A stretch of 64,000 nucleotides of DNA from Kitasatospora sp. CB01950 (GTDB taxonomy: Bacteria; Actinomycetota; Actinomycetes; Streptomycetales; Streptomycetaceae): positions 309,425 to 373,424 of the forward strand of contig NZ_LISX01000002.1 in assembly GCF_001905465.1 (NCBI RefSeq), written 5' to 3'. The notes beneath the pieces are model-generated. The model was not told the DNA's origin, did not search any database, and saw only the letters and a list, made by a program, of their open reading frames with translations. Position numbers and translations under genes: made by a program. Numbering within the stretch: position 1 is the first letter of the stretch; each line of letters starts with the position of its first letter. Shown one piece after another: positions 25,210 through 35,295 of the stretch.

Positions 25210-27183
25210 TCAGCCGGTGGCGCTGCAGCTGAGGGTGGGCAGGGCGTTGGTGCCGGAGTAGTTGGCGCCGAAGCCGAAGGCGGTGGCGGTGCCGGCGCCC
25301 AGGGCGCCGTTGTAGGCGGCGTTGGTGACGCTCACGGCCTGGCCGGACTGGCTGAGCTGGCCGTTCCACAGGTTGGTGATCTGCTGGTTGCCGCCGAAGT
25401 TCCAGGTGACCTTCCAGGTCTTGATCGCCGCGTTGCCGGCGGTGACGGTGACGTCGGCGTTGAAGCCCGCGCCCCAGTCGCTGCTGACCTTGTAGGTGGC
25501 GGTGCAGCCGGCGCTGCCGCCACCGCCGCCGGACGCCTGGGTGGTGGCGACCAGGGCCGCGGACGCCGCGGAGACGTTGCCCGCCGCGTCACGTGCCTTG
25601 ACGGTGTACGAGTACGCCGTCGAGGCGCTCAGGCCGGTGTCGGTGTAGGAGGTGCCGGCGGTGGAGCCGACCAGGGTGGCGCCGCGGTACACGTCGTAGC
25701 CGGTGACGCCGACGTTGTCGGTGGAGGCGGTCCAGGTCAGTGCGACGCTGCCGGCCGTGGTGGTGGCGGCGAGGCCGGTGGGCGCGGTCGGCGCGGTGGT
25801 GTCGCTGCCGCCGGACGAGCCGAGCACCGGGTAGGCGTTCTTCAGCAGCTCCTGGAACTGCGCGGAGAACCAGTGGCCGGCCAGCGGGGCGTTGGCCAGC
25901 GCGCCCGACATGTTGTTGTTGTTGCGCGGGTTGCCGGTGTACGTCGGGTCGCACATCCGGTCGAAGCCCTTGCCCTCGTCGTTCGAGATGGCCGAGCTCG
26001 CGCCGTCCGACTCGCCCGGGGGCTTGATCCACACGTACGCGGCGATGCCGTCCTCGGGGGCGGCCTTGGGGCGCTCGCCGAGGCCCGCGCCGGACTGGTT
26101 GCACCAGTTGCCGGTCTGGAAGCGGCGGTCGATGCGGCCGCCGTCGACGTACGCGTCCACGGTGGTCTTCGGGCCCGGGCCGGCCGGGCGGTTCGCGCCG
26201 CCCCAGCCGTTGCGGGAGGTGTCGATCAGCATGCCGATGTTCGAGTTGAACCCGGAGGCGATCGCCTTGGTGCGCCACGCCTTGGCGAAGGACGCCTCGT
26301 CGACGTACTGGTTCCAGTCGACCCACTTGGACTGGCGGACCGTGGTGCCGTTCACCGTGTCGCCGACGGTGAAGTTGGGCTCGTGCAGCGCGCCGTAGTT
26401 GGCGGTGTTGACGACGAAGCCCTGCACGTTGTTGAGGGTCGAGCCGGAGGCCTGGGCGGCCTGCTTGATGGTGTCGATGGCCGGCTGGAGGTTGGAGTCC
26501 CAGCCGAGCCAGCCGTGGTGGCCGGCGTCCACGTAGTTGTAGACGTTCGAGATCGCGCCGAGCTTGGCCAGCGCGTAGCCGACGCCGTTGATGTAGTTGC
26601 CGTTGGCCTTCATGGTGTCGCACGCGGGGGTGGCGGTGGCGGTGCCGCCCGCGTTGGTCACCAGGTTCGGCAGCGAGTCGAGCTCGACCGTGGTGACGAT
26701 CCGCAGGTTCGCGTAGGCCGGGTCGGCCAGGATCGCGGCGATCGGGTCGACGAACTCGCTCTTGTAGCGCGGCAGATCGGTCGGGCCGAGCTCGCCGTTG
26801 GAGGCCAGCGCGGCGCAGTCGCGGCCCGGCAGGTCGTAGATGACGACCTGGAACACGTACGGCTTGCCGGCGGCCTGCTGCACCGCGGCGTTCAGGTGGT
26901 CGCGCAGGCCCATCACCCCGCTGCCGCCGGCGATGGCCGCGATGCGGTCCATCCAGACGGCGGTGGGCTGGGTGGAGACCGCCGAGCCGCCCGGCTCGGC
27001 GGCGGCGTGCGCCGCCCATTCGGGGTTCACGTACACCCCGGCTCCGACGAACGGGTTGTCCACGCGGGCAGTCGCAGCGGCATGGGCGGCGGTGGTCGCC
27101 GCGGCAATCGGCAGCACGGTCGCGGCGCCGAGCGCCACGGCTGCGGCCGCCGTCCGAAGACGGCGCGTCAGGTTGGCCGACAC
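25210..27183 (-). CDS. Secreted GH6 cellulase with FN3 and CBM2 domains
   Basis: A 657-aa extracellular cellulase. The signal peptide (~1-37, Arg-rich start, hydrophobic core, AHAAA cleavage) is followed by a GH6 catalytic domain (~40-430) with [20 protein letters not shown], whose Asp is the acid, and [14 protein letters not shown]. An FN3 module (~470-555) precedes a CBM2 cellulose-binding module (~560-657, WNGQLSQSG). Insertions over the cleft ([18 protein letters not shown]) are those of cellobiohydrolases rather than endoglucanases, but I cannot settle this by eye. The likely start is GTG 27183, giving the signal peptide directly, with GAAAGGA upstream. Two CebR-type operators flank the promoter. 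Confidence 0.93.
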   Translation of the reverse strand: MSANLTRRLRTAAAAVALGAATVLPIAAATTAAHAAATARVDNPFVGAGVYVNPEWAAHAAAEPGGSAVSTQPTAVWMDRIAAIAGGSGVMGLRDHLNAAVQQAAGKPYVFQVVIYDLPGRDCAALASNGELGPTDLPRYKSEFVDPIAAILADPAYANLRIVTTVELDSLPNLVTNAGGTATATPACDTMKANGNYINGVGYALAKLGAISNVYNYVDAGHHGWLGWDSNLQPAIDTIKQAAQASGSTLNNVQGFVVNTANYGALHEPNFTVGDTVNGTTVRQSKWVDWNQYVDEASFAKAWRTKAIASGFNSNIGMLIDTSRNGWGGANRPAGPGPKTTVDAYVDGGRIDRRFQTGNWCNQSGAGLGERPKAAPEDGIAAYVWIKPPGESDGASSAISNDEGKGFDRMCDPTYTGNPRNNNNMSGALANAPLAGHWFSAQFQELLKNAYPVLGSSGGSDTTAPTAPTGLAATTTAGSVALTWTASTDNVGVTGYDVYRGATLVGSTAGTSYTDTGLSASTAYSYTVKARDAAGNVSAASAALVATTQASGGGGGSAGCTATYKVSSDWGAGFNADVTVTAGNAAIKTWKVTWNFGGNQQITNLWNGQLSQSGQAVSVTNAAYNGALGAGTATAFGFGANYSGTNALPTLSCSATG

Positions 27184-27238
27184 AGTGAAGGGAGTCCTTT
27201 CGGGTGGGGGACGGACTCGACGGAAGGCACCCAACTAG

Positions 27239-27252
27239 TGGGAGCGCTCCCA
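27239..27252. promoter_or_regulatory. CebR-type operator 1 (perfect palindrome)
   Basis: TGGGAGCGCTCCCA is the exact 14-bp palindrome bound by the LacI-family cellobiose repressor CebR in Streptomyces. It lies ~55 bp upstream of the cellulase start codon, on the downstream side of the predicted promoter. Confidence 0.92.
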
Positions 27253-27291
27253 AGTTTGGCCCCGGGCAGAGACGGGCTCGGCCTGGGAACA

Positions 27292-27326
27292 ATCGATATG
27301 AAGCCATGACCTCCGGGGCGCGTCAA
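27292..27326 (-). promoter_or_regulatory. Candidate cellulase promoter
   Basis: Reading the minus strand, TTGACG (27326-27321) is followed after ~18 bp by TTCATATCGATT (27303-27292), giving a plausible vegetative -35/-10 pair. It lies exactly between the two CebR-type palindromes, so a repressor bound to either or both would block it. Confidence 0.55.
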
Positions 27327-27344
27327 GAACTTGCACAGAACCTG

Positions 27345-27358
27345 TGGGAGCGCTCCCG
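27345..27358. promoter_or_regulatory. CebR-type operator 2
   Basis: TGGGAGCGCTCCCG matches the CebR palindrome at 13 of 14 positions. It lies ~106 bp (centre to centre) from operator 1, on the upstream side of the promoter, which would allow repression by looping. Confidence 0.85.
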
Positions 27359-27546
27359 TCGCGGTGGGTGGAACCCGGCCGTCCGGCCGCGCAGTTCACG
27401 GCCCTGCCACCCGGGGCGACGCCCCTTCGGTGGTACCCCGGAAGGGGGCCGGTCACCCCGGCGAAACTTTCACGCTGCGTGCGGTCCCGGCGGCCGGCGG
27501 TGGGCCGTGGCAGGCTGGGGCGTCCCTTGAGTCCCAGGAGGAACGC

Positions 27547-28728
27547 GTGCCCGCCCGACCGCAGTTCGACGACGACCGGCGCCGCGCCCGGCTGGCCCTC
27601 CGGCACCGTCTCGCCCCGGTCGCCCGGGCGGAGCGGGCCGAGCAGGTGGTGGACGACCTGGTGGCCGTGCACGCCACCGACCCCGCCACGGTCTTCCTCG
27701 CCGTCTCGGCCCGGCTCGCCGCGCCCGGCATCGCCGACACCGAGCGGGCGCTGTACCGGGACCGCACGGTGCTGCGCCGACACGGCATGCGCGGCACGCT
27801 GTTCGCGATCCCGGCCGCGCTCGCCCCGACGCTGTACACCTCCACCACCGCGAAGGCGGTGGCCCGCGAACGGGCCCGCCTGCTCAAGGACTTCGCCGCC
27901 TCGGGGCGCGACGCCGGGTGGACGGCGCGGGTGGAGGACGCCGTCCGGGCCGCCCTCGCCGACCCGGGGGCCGAACTGACCGGCAGCCGACTGAGCGAGC
28001 TGGTGCCGCAGTTGCGGGAGACGATCGACTACGGCGTCGGCACCGCGTATCAGGCCACGCAGCCGGTGGGGATGCGGCTGCTGCGGCTGCTCGGCATGGA
28101 GGGCGCCATCGTGCGCCGTCGCCCGGTGGGGAGTTGGACCAGCAGCCGGCACCGCTGGACGCTCGGCCAGGCCGCCCCGGCCGCGCCCTCGGCCGCCGAA
28201 CGGGCTGATGCGCAGCGCGAGTTGGCGCGGCGCTGGCTGGAGCGGTACGGCCCCGCGACGGAGGACGACCTGGTGTGGTGGACCGGCTGGGGCGTCCGCG
28301 AGGTCCGTGCGGCGCTGGCCGCGTGCGCCGCCGTGGAGGTCGAACTCGCGGGCGGTGCGGCGGGGTTCGCGCTGCCCGGGGATCTCGACCCGGTCGCCGG
28401 TCCGGACCCGTGGGCGGCGCTGCTGCCGGCCCTGGACCCGACCGTGATGGGCGTGAAGCACCGCGACTGGTACCTGCCCCCCGCCCACCGCCCGCAGCTG
28501 GTCGACCGCTCCGGCAACCTCGGCCCGACCGTGTGGTGGAACGGCCGCGTGGTCGGCGGCTGGGCCCAACGCCCGGACGGCGACGTGGTGTTCGAGCTGC
28601 TGGAGGACGCCGGCCGGGACGCCCGGGACGCCGTCGGGGCCGAGGCGGCGGCGCTGCGCGGCGTCCTCGCGGACGCCCGGGTCACGCCGCGGTTCCGCAC
28701 CCCGTTGGAGCGCCGCCTCACGTCCTGA
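27547..28728 (+). CDS. Winged-helix DNA-binding-domain protein (PF06224 type)
   Basis: A 393-aa protein of the HTH_42/YcaQ-related family, some members of which are DNA glycosylases acting on crosslinks or alkylated bases. Typical stretches are VVDDLVAVHATDPATVFLAV, RRHGMRGTLFAIP, LARRWLERYGPATEDDLVWW and the C-terminal VWWNGRVVGGWAQRPDGDV. GTG 27547 follows AGGAGG with 6 nt spacing. It is monocistronic and faces away from the cellulase; the stretch 27359-27546 carries its promoter but I see no clear hexamers. Family assignment is confident, a glycosylase activity is not. Confidence 0.88.
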   Translation: MPARPQFDDDRRRARLALRHRLAPVARAERAEQVVDDLVAVHATDPATVFLAVSARLAAPGIADTERALYRDRTVLRRHGMRGTLFAIPAALAPTLYTSTTAKAVARERARLLKDFAASGRDAGWTARVEDAVRAALADPGAELTGSRLSELVPQLRETIDYGVGTAYQATQPVGMRLLRLLGMEGAIVRRRPVGSWTSSRHRWTLGQAAPAAPSAAERADAQRELARRWLERYGPATEDDLVWWTGWGVREVRAALAACAAVEVELAGGAAGFALPGDLDPVAGPDPWAALLPALDPTVMGVKHRDWYLPPAHRPQLVDRSGNLGPTVWWNGRVVGGWAQRPDGDVVFELLEDAGRDARDAVGAEAAALRGVLADARVTPRFRTPLERRLTS

Positions 28729-28857
28729 ACGGGTCCGTGCCCGGGTCGTCCGAACGGCAGGTCCGAAGGTGCGGCGGCCCTGCCGCTCGGGTCCACTCGT
28801 CGGGACGGGGCCGTTCGGCCCTGTCGTCGACCATCGACCGACGAGGAAGGCCACCTG

Positions 28858-29922
28858 ATGAAGACCAGGGAATTCGAGTTCAAGCAGACCGCGGAGGACA
28901 TGCCGACCGACCCCGTGGAACTGCGCGGAAAGCGTCGCGGGAACGAGCGGATGGTCGTGCTCGACCGCTCGGCGGGAACGATCGAGCACACCGCTTTCCC
29001 GTCCATTCTGGGGCATCTGCGGGCCGGTGATCTGCTGGTGCTGAACGACAGCTACATCCTGTCGAACACGCTGGCGTTCCGGTACGGCGACGAGACGATG
29101 GACGTCACCGTGTACGGCCACGAGCCGGACGGCGCGAACATCGTGAAGATCGACGCGGCGCGGCCGCCGGAACCGGGGACCACGCTGACCTCGGTCGACG
29201 ACGACCGGCTCTCCTGTACCGTCGTCGAGCCGCAGCCCGATCGGCTCTGGAAGGTCTCGTTCGAGCCCGCCGAGCTGCTGATGCCGACCCTCGACCGGCA
29301 CGGGCGGCGGCTCGACGAGACGATTCGGCTCGACCCGAAGAGCTGGAAGTCGAAGCCCGAGGCGTACCGCTCGGTCTACGCCAGGAAGCCCGGTTCGCTG
29401 GAGATTCCGTCGGCGGGCCTGCATTTCTCGCGCGAATTGCTGGACCGTATTTCGGAGAAGGGCGTCGAGCTGGCCTATCTGACGCTGCACGTGGGAGCCA
29501 CCGAGGTGCTGGCGGTGCGCCACATCAGCGCGGAGGACGTCGAGAACCACAAGGTGCGCTCCGAGTACTTCGAGGTCGGGGCGGAGACGGCCGCGCAGAT
29601 CAACCGGGCGCTGGCCGAGGGGCGGCGGATCGTCGCGGTCGGCACGACGGTGATGCGGACCCTGGAGTCGCTGATGATCGACCGGGAGCCGGGGAGTCCG
29701 GTGCAGGCCCGGGCGGGGTGGACGGACCTCTACATCTACCCGGGGTTCCGGTTCAAGATCGTGGACGCGCTGGTGACCAACCTGCACCGGCCGCGCTCCA
29801 GCCACATCGTGCTCACGGCGGCGTTCGCCGGGAAGGACCTCGTCATGAAGTCCTACGGCGAGATCCTCGACCGGGGCGGGTACGAGTTCGACATGTTCGG
29901 CGACTGCATGTTCATCGTGTAG
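28858..29922 (+). CDS. Divergent QueA-family protein (SAM:tRNA ribosyltransferase-isomerase-like)
   Basis: At 354 aa it has the length of QueA, which adds the cyclopentene ring precursor to 7-aminomethyl-deazaguanine in tRNA. Conserved blocks are YRSVYARKPGSLEIPSAGLH, VELAYLTLHVGATEVLAV, IVAVGTTVMRTLES and the C-terminal RPRSSHIVLTAAFAGKD. Several family positions differ: the usual NNTRV-type loop reads LNDSYILSN, TAGLHF is SAGLHF, and the C-terminus is MFGDCMFIV. No tgt, queC-F or queG gene is visible. GAGGAAGG stands ~8 nt before the ATG. It may be a queuosine enzyme or a QueA relative recruited to other chemistry. Confidence 0.8.
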   Translation: MKTREFEFKQTAEDMPTDPVELRGKRRGNERMVVLDRSAGTIEHTAFPSILGHLRAGDLLVLNDSYILSNTLAFRYGDETMDVTVYGHEPDGANIVKIDAARPPEPGTTLTSVDDDRLSCTVVEPQPDRLWKVSFEPAELLMPTLDRHGRRLDETIRLDPKSWKSKPEAYRSVYARKPGSLEIPSAGLHFSRELLDRISEKGVELAYLTLHVGATEVLAVRHISAEDVENHKVRSEYFEVGAETAAQINRALAEGRRIVAVGTTVMRTLESLMIDREPGSPVQARAGWTDLYIYPGFRFKIVDALVTNLHRPRSSHIVLTAAFAGKDLVMKSYGEILDRGGYEFDMFGDCMFIV

Positions 29923-30028
29923 CGGCCGCCGAGGTGTTCATCGCGCAGCTTCTGCCGGCCGTCCTCCTTGCGCCGGGCGGGGCGAAATTCCTTTGCCGGG
30001 CGCTGCCGCGGGGCCCGATGCTGGGGCC

Positions 30029-30604
30029 ATGCTCGGATTCGTCAAGACCGACAACGAAGCCCTGGTTTCGTACCTGGGCGACCCGCAGCGCGCCGTGGCG
30101 GCCTACTGGGAGCTGCTGCGACGCAAGGAGGACGCGCTGGGCGCGATCCGCGCCGGCCTGTCCCACGAGAGCGCAGCCGTCCGTGAGGGCTGCTGCCGTC
30201 TGCTGGACCACCTCGTCGACACCGACTCGATGGACCAGCTCGTCGCCATGGCCGACGACCCCGACGCCAAGGTGCGGGTCGCCGCGTTCCACGCCCTGGC
30301 CTGCGACCGCTGCAAGGGCGACGCCTGTGCGCCCGGCGCCGGCCGGGTGCTCGGGCCCGCGCTGCGCCACCTGGCCTCCGACCCGGACCCGCAGGTCCGG
30401 ATGCGGGCCGTCGAACTCGTCGGCAAGTTCGTGCACACCGATGCCCGCGCCGTCGCCGCCCTGGAGGCGGCGCACGCCCAGGACCCGAGCCCCGCCGTCC
30501 GCAAGACGGCCGGCTGGTTCGTGCCCGGCGGGGCCGTCCACCGGCGGACGGCGCCGCGTCCGGCGCGGCGACGGACGGCCGTCCGGGCTGCTCACCCAGC
30601 GTAA
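30029..30604 (+). CDS. HEAT-repeat protein
   Basis: A 191-aa cytosolic protein with at least three HEAT-like helical pairs: AAVREGCCRLLDHLVD, KVRVAAFHALACDRC and QVRMRAVELVGKFVH, each preceded by a DPDP/DPDA turn. The Cys cluster CDRCKGDAC interrupts the middle repeat and could bind a metal or form disulfides. The C-terminus turns basic (RRTAPRPARRR). Proteins of this kind are scaffolds; no partner is evident from the neighbours. ATG 30029 has no strong ribosome-binding site. Confidence 0.7.
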   Translation: MLGFVKTDNEALVSYLGDPQRAVAAYWELLRRKEDALGAIRAGLSHESAAVREGCCRLLDHLVDTDSMDQLVAMADDPDAKVRVAAFHALACDRCKGDACAPGAGRVLGPALRHLASDPDPQVRMRAVELVGKFVHTDARAVAALEAAHAQDPSPAVRKTAGWFVPGGAVHRRTAPRPARRRTAVRAAHPA

Positions 30605-30798
30605 GATCGAACTGGTGCACGAATCGGCTTTCGGTCCGGCCGGATCCGGCCGCCCGCGGCCGGATTTCGCCCTGTCGCCGGGCCGACCCCGGGCCGCTAT
30701 CACCCACTTGACCTGCGCTGCTGCGGGCCGGGCGGCGTCAAGGTTTGCCCGGGGGCAGACTGAGCAGGAACAACCGGGCCCTAGTCGCGTACCGAGGG

Positions 30799-32139
30799 AT
30801 GGTGAGTCCGGTGACATCTTTACGTCCACAGCAGGCCGATCGACCGGCCGATTCGACACTGAGCGTGACCCCGCCGACGGAGTTGTCCGAGGCGTCGGCG
30901 GAACGGCACCTGGGTGCCATCTGCTTCAAGATCGGGCCGCCGGCGCTGGTCGGGGTGGAGGCGGAGTGGTTCGTCCATGACGGGCGATGTCCGACCGCCC
31001 CGGTGGATCCCGCCCGGGTGGCGGCCGCGTTGGCGGCGCTGCCCGGGTCGGCCGACGGCCCGGTGTTCCCGGCCGGGTCGCGGCTGACGTACGAACCCGG
31101 CGGACAGGTCGAGCTGAGCTCCCCGCCCGCCGCCGACCCGGCCGCCTGCGCGGAGGGTCTGAGCGCCGACCAGGCGGTACTGCGGGCGGCGCTGGCCGCC
31201 GAGGGCCTGCGGCTGACCGGCAGCGGCACCGATCCGCTGGACCGGGAGCGCCGGATGCAGGCCTCCCACCCGCGCTACCGGGCGATGGAACGCCACTTCG
31301 GCCGCGGCGGCCCGTGGGGCCGGATCATGATGACGGGCACCGCCTCGGTGCAGGTCTGCGTGGACGCGGGCACCGAAGCGACGTTCCGCGACCGCTGGCA
31401 GCTGGCGCACCTGCTGGGGCCGGTGCTGGTCGGCGCGTTCGCCAACTCGCCGCTGCTGGAAGGCCGTCCGACCGGCTGGAAGTCGACCCGGCAGCTGGTC
31501 TGGTCCCGGATGGACCCCACCCGCACGCTCGCCCCGCCGCCGCAGGGCGACCCGCGCGAGGCGTGGACCCACTACGTGCTGGACGCGACGGTGCTGTGCG
31601 TGCGCCGCCCGGAGGGCCTGCCGTGGGACGCGCCCGCCGGGCTGACGTTCCGCGACTGGCTGCGCGGCGGCGGCGAGCGCGGCGCCGCGCTGGCTGACCT
31701 CGACTACCACCGCACCACGCTGTTCCCGCCGGTCCGCCCGCGCGGCCACCTGGAGCTGCGGATGATGGACGCCCAGCCGGGCGAGGGCTGGCGGGTGCCG
31801 CTGGCGCTGGTCTCCGCGCTGATGGACGACCCGATCGCCGCCGGGGAGGCCCGGGACGCGCTGGAGCGCCTCGGTCACGCGGGCACCCGCGCGCCCCGCT
31901 CGGGCCTGTGGCGGCGCGCCGCCGCGCTCGGCATGGCGGACGCCGAACTGCGCCGGGCCGCGCTGGCCTGCTTCTCCGCCGCCGAACGGGCCCTCGCCCG
32001 CCGCGACGGCAGGCTCCGGCCCGCCCTGCTGGAGTTCGCCGAACGCTACCCGGCCCGGGGCCGCTGCCCCGCCGACGACCAGTTGGCCGCGCTGCGCACC
32101 GGCGCCGCGCCCGCGTTGCAGGAGGACGCCCCGTGCTGA
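30799..32139 (+). CDS. egtA: Glutamate-cysteine ligase, EgtA
   Basis: Makes gamma-glutamylcysteine, the sulfur donor of ergothioneine synthesis. At 446 aa it belongs to the GCS2 ligase family: VGVEAEWFV, RLTYEPGGQVELSSPP, RIMMTGTASVQVCVDA and the late HLELRMMDAQP are typical. First gene of a tightly overlapping egtABCD operon; its stop lies inside the egtB start region (7-bp overlap). The start is not certain: ATG 30799 gives MVSPVTSL, while GTG 30811 has GGTGAG at a better distance. The frame stays open upstream to 30745. Confidence 0.93.
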   Translation: MVSPVTSLRPQQADRPADSTLSVTPPTELSEASAERHLGAICFKIGPPALVGVEAEWFVHDGRCPTAPVDPARVAAALAALPGSADGPVFPAGSRLTYEPGGQVELSSPPAADPAACAEGLSADQAVLRAALAAEGLRLTGSGTDPLDRERRMQASHPRYRAMERHFGRGGPWGRIMMTGTASVQVCVDAGTEATFRDRWQLAHLLGPVLVGAFANSPLLEGRPTGWKSTRQLVWSRMDPTRTLAPPPQGDPREAWTHYVLDATVLCVRRPEGLPWDAPAGLTFRDWLRGGGERGAALADLDYHRTTLFPPVRPRGHLELRMMDAQPGEGWRVPLALVSALMDDPIAAGEARDALERLGHAGTRAPRSGLWRRAAALGMADAELRRAALACFSAAERALARRDGRLRPALLEFAERYPARGRCPADDQLAALRTGAAPALQEDAPC

Positions 32140-33461
32140 ACGCCGACCGCACCGACCCCGCCGTGCTGCGCGAGCTGATCGCCGCCGAGCTGCTGGCCGC
32201 CCGGGAGCGCACCGGGCTGCTGACCGGAGCCGTGGACGACGCCGAACTCGCCGCCCAGCACTCGCCGTTGATGTCGCCGCTGGTGTGGGACCTGGCGCAC
32301 ATCGGCAACCAGGAGGAGCTGTGGCTGCTGCGCAACGTCGGCGGCCGCGACCCGATGCACCCGGAGATCGACCCGCTCTACGACGCGTTCGAGCACCCGC
32401 GTGCCGAGCGCCCCAGCCTGCCGCTGCTGCCGCCGGCCGAGGCCCGCGCGTACGCGCACGAGGTGCGCGGGCGGGTGCTGGACCTGCTGGCCGCCTCGCC
32501 GCTGGAGGGCGCACCGCTGCTGGACGCCGGGTTCGCGTTCGGGATGATCGCCCAGCACGAGCAGCAGCACGACGAGACGATGCTGATCACCCACCAGCTG
32601 CGCAAGGGGCCGGCGGTGCTGGACGCCCCTCCCCCGCCCGCCGCCGAGGGCACTCTCGCGCCCGAAGTGCTCGTCCCGGCCGGGCCGTTCACCATGGGAA
32701 CCGACACCGAGCCGTGGGCGCTGGACAACGAGCGCCCCGCCCACCGGGTGGATCTGCCGGCGTTCCGGCTGGACACCGCGCCGGTCTCCAACGCCGCCTA
32801 TCAGGCGTTCATCGCCGACGGCGGTTACCGCGAGCCGCGCTGGTGGACGCCGGCCGGCTGGCGGCACCGGATGGACGCCGACCTGACGGCGCCGCTGTTC
32901 TGGACCCAGGAGGGCGGGCAGTGGCTGCGCCGCCGCTTCGGCCACGTCGAACCGGTTCCGCCGAACGAGCCGGTGCTGCACGTCAGTTGGTACGAGGCGG
33001 ACGCGTACGCCCGGTGGGCGGGGCGACGGCTGCCGACCGAGGCGGAGTGGGAGAAGGCGGCCCGGCACGACCCGGCGACCGGCCGCTCCCGGCGCTTCCC
33101 GTGGGGCGACGGCCCGCCCGGCCCGGAGCACGCCAACCTCGGCCAGCGGCACCTGCGCCCGGCCCCGGTCGGTGCCTACCCTGAGGGCGAATCGCCTTAC
33201 GGGGCACGGCAGTTGATCGGTGACGTGTGGGAGTGGACGTCCTCCGACCTCACCGCCTACCCGGGCTTCCGGGCGTGGCCGTACCGGGAGTACTCGGAGG
33301 TGTTCTTCGGGCCCGAGTACAAGGTGCTGCGCGGCGGCTCGTTCGCGGTCGCGCCGGTCGCCTGCCGGGGCACGTTCCGCAACTGGGACTACCCGATCCG
33401 GCGGCAGATCTTCTCCGGCTTCCGCACCGCCCGCGACGCCGAGGGCGAGGCCGGTGCCTGA
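32133..33461 (+). CDS. egtB: Hercynine oxygenase (sulfoxide synthase), EgtB
   Basis: Non-haem iron enzyme coupling hercynine with gamma-glutamylcysteine and O2 to form the sulfoxide. 442 aa. The N-terminal DinB-like domain has LAHIGNQEELWL and the iron motif HEQQHDE (HxxxHxE); the C-terminal formylglycine-generating-enzyme-like domain begins at VLVPAGPFTMGTDTEPWALD and ends KVLRGGSFAVAPVACRGTFR. GTG 32133 has AGGAGG 7 nt upstream. Its stop shares a base with the egtC start (TGATG), continuing the translational coupling. Confidence 0.96.
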   Translation: MLNADRTDPAVLRELIAAELLAARERTGLLTGAVDDAELAAQHSPLMSPLVWDLAHIGNQEELWLLRNVGGRDPMHPEIDPLYDAFEHPRAERPSLPLLPPAEARAYAHEVRGRVLDLLAASPLEGAPLLDAGFAFGMIAQHEQQHDETMLITHQLRKGPAVLDAPPPPAAEGTLAPEVLVPAGPFTMGTDTEPWALDNERPAHRVDLPAFRLDTAPVSNAAYQAFIADGGYREPRWWTPAGWRHRMDADLTAPLFWTQEGGQWLRRRFGHVEPVPPNEPVLHVSWYEADAYARWAGRRLPTEAEWEKAARHDPATGRSRRFPWGDGPPGPEHANLGQRHLRPAPVGAYPEGESPYGARQLIGDVWEWTSSDLTAYPGFRAWPYREYSEVFFGPEYKVLRGGSFAVAPVACRGTFRNWDYPIRRQIFSGFRTARDAEGEAGA

Positions 33462-34237
33462 TGTGCCGTCACTTCGCTTATCTGGGACGGTCGGTGGCGT
33501 TGCGCTCGGTGCTGCTGGATCCGCCGTTCGGCCCGCTGCGGCAGTCCTGGGCGCCGCGTCTGCAGCGGCACGGCACGGTCAACGTGGACGGCTACGGGGT
33601 GGGCTGGTACGCCGAGGGCGACGAGCGGCCGGCCCGCTACCGGCGGGAGGGGCCGATCTGGGCGGACGGCGACCTGGCCGACCTGGCCCGGGTGGTGCGC
33701 TCGCACGCCGTCCTGGGCGCCGTCCGCTCGGCGACGCCGGGCTGTGCGCCGGGCCCGCAGGCGGCGGCGCCGTTCGCGGCCGGGCGCTGGCTGTTCAGCC
33801 ACAACGGCATCCTGCCGGGCTGGCCGGGCGCCTTCGAGCCGCTGGCCGAACTCGTTCCCACCAGTGAGCTGTTGGAGCTGGAGGCGCGCACCGATTCGGC
33901 ACTGCTGTGGGCGGTGGTGCTGAACCGGCTGCGCGCGGGCGTCGAGTTGGGCAAGGCCCTCGCCGAAGTCTGCCTGGCCGCGTCCGAGTTGGCCGATTCG
34001 CGGATCAACCTGCTGGCCACCGACGGGCGTTGCGTGGTGGCGACCGCGTGGGGCGACACGCTGTTCCATCGGCGCGACGCGGACGGTTCGCTGCTGGTGG
34101 CCTCCGAGCCGTTCGACGACGGGCCGGGCTGGTCCGAAGTCCCCGACCGTACCCTGCTGGTGGCCGATGCGGCCGGCAGCGCGCTCACCCCGCTGGCCCC
34201 GATCGGGCCGCGCACCCGAGAGGACGCCCCGCTGTGA
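33461..34237 (+). CDS. egtC: Gamma-glutamyl-hercynylcysteine sulfoxide hydrolase, EgtC
   Basis: Class II glutamine-amidotransferase-fold hydrolase that removes the glutamyl group. After Met removal, Cys2 of MCRHFAYLG becomes the N-terminal nucleophile. Conserved pieces are [34 protein letters not shown] and [19 protein letters not shown]. 258 aa, full length. Overlaps egtB by one base and egtD by four. Confidence 0.95.
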   Translation: MCRHFAYLGRSVALRSVLLDPPFGPLRQSWAPRLQRHGTVNVDGYGVGWYAEGDERPARYRREGPIWADGDLADLARVVRSHAVLGAVRSATPGCAPGPQAAAPFAAGRWLFSHNGILPGWPGAFEPLAELVPTSELLELEARTDSALLWAVVLNRLRAGVELGKALAEVCLAASELADSRINLLATDGRCVVATAWGDTLFHRRDADGSLLVASEPFDDGPGWSEVPDRTLLVADAAGSALTPLAPIGPRTREDAPL

Positions 34238-35223
34238 CCGGATACCGGCTGACCCGGCTGCTGCCCGCCGACCACCTGCACCACGCGCTGCGCGCGGACG
34301 CCCGCTCCGGTCTGACCGGGCAGCCGAAACGGCTGCCGCCGAAGTGGTTCTACGACGCCCGGGGCTCCGAGCTGTTCGAGGAGATCACCCGGCTGCCCGA
34401 GTACTACCCGACCCGGGCCGAGCGGGAGATCCTGACCGCCCGGGCCGGGGAGATCGCGGCCGCGACCGGGGCCCGCACCCTGGTCGAACTCGGCTCGGGC
34501 TCCTCGGAGAAGACCCGGCTGCTGCTGGACGCGCTGCGCGCGCACGGCACGCTGGAGCGGTACGTGCCGGTCGACGTCAGCGAGAGCGCGCTGGAGTCGG
34601 CGGCGAAGGCGCTGATCGCCGAATACCCGGGCCTGGAGGTCTCGGCGGTGCTGTCGGACTTCACCACCGGCCCGGTCCTGCCGGAGGAGGGCGGCGGCCC
34701 CCGGCTGGTGGTGTTCCTCGGCGGCACGCTGGGCAACCTGGTGCCGGCCGAGCGGGCGGCGTTCCTGTCCGGCCTGCGGGACCAACTGCTGCCCGGTGAC
34801 GCCCTGTTGCTGGGAACGGACCTGGTGAAGGACCCGGCGGTGCTGGTCGCCGCGTACGACGACGCGGCGGGGGTGACGGCGGCGTTCAACCGGAACCTGC
34901 TGTCGGTGCTGAACCGGGAGCTGGACGCGGACTTCGACCCCGCGCAGTTCGCGCACGTCGCGCTCTGGGATCCGGAGCAGGAGTGGATCGAGATGCGGCT
35001 GCGTTCGCTGCGGGCGCAGAGCGTGAAGGTCGGGGAGCTGGGCCTCGCGGTCAATTTCGAGGAGGGCGAGGAGCTGTACACGGAGGTGTCGGCGAAGTTC
35101 CGCCGGGAGCGGGTGGAGCGTGAACTGTTCGCCGCCGGGCTCCGGTTGAGCGATTGGTGGACCGACCGGGAGGACCGGTTCGGGCTGTCGCTGTCCCGCC
35201 CGATGTCGGACGCCTCGGACTGA
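34234..35223 (+). CDS. egtD: L-histidine N-alpha-methyltransferase, EgtD
   Basis: Trimethylates histidine to hercynine, the first committed step of ergothioneine synthesis. 329 aa. EgtD motifs are [18 protein letters not shown], the SAM loop [34 protein letters not shown] and [13 protein letters not shown]. It starts at GTG overlapping the egtC stop (GTGA). No egtE (PLP C-S lyase) follows, so the last step must be supplied from elsewhere in the genome, as in many streptomycetes. Confidence 0.96.
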   Translation: MTGYRLTRLLPADHLHHALRADARSGLTGQPKRLPPKWFYDARGSELFEEITRLPEYYPTRAEREILTARAGEIAAATGARTLVELGSGSSEKTRLLLDALRAHGTLERYVPVDVSESALESAAKALIAEYPGLEVSAVLSDFTTGPVLPEEGGGPRLVVFLGGTLGNLVPAERAAFLSGLRDQLLPGDALLLGTDLVKDPAVLVAAYDDAAGVTAAFNRNLLSVLNRELDADFDPAQFAHVALWDPEQEWIEMRLRSLRAQSVKVGELGLAVNFEEGEELYTEVSAKFRRERVERELFAAGLRLSDWWTDREDRFGLSLSRPMSDASD

Positions 35224-35295
35224 TCCGTGCACCCCGGCCCGCCCGCCGGCGGAAATTCGCTGGCGGGCGGGCCTTCGCGCCCGCACAATGCCGGG

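Noticed and set aside
30605-30798. Inverted CTTGAC/GTCAAG pair upstream of egtA as an operator
   Set aside because: The arms are only six bases, ~20 bp apart, and one could simply be a -35 hexamer; too weak to annotate.
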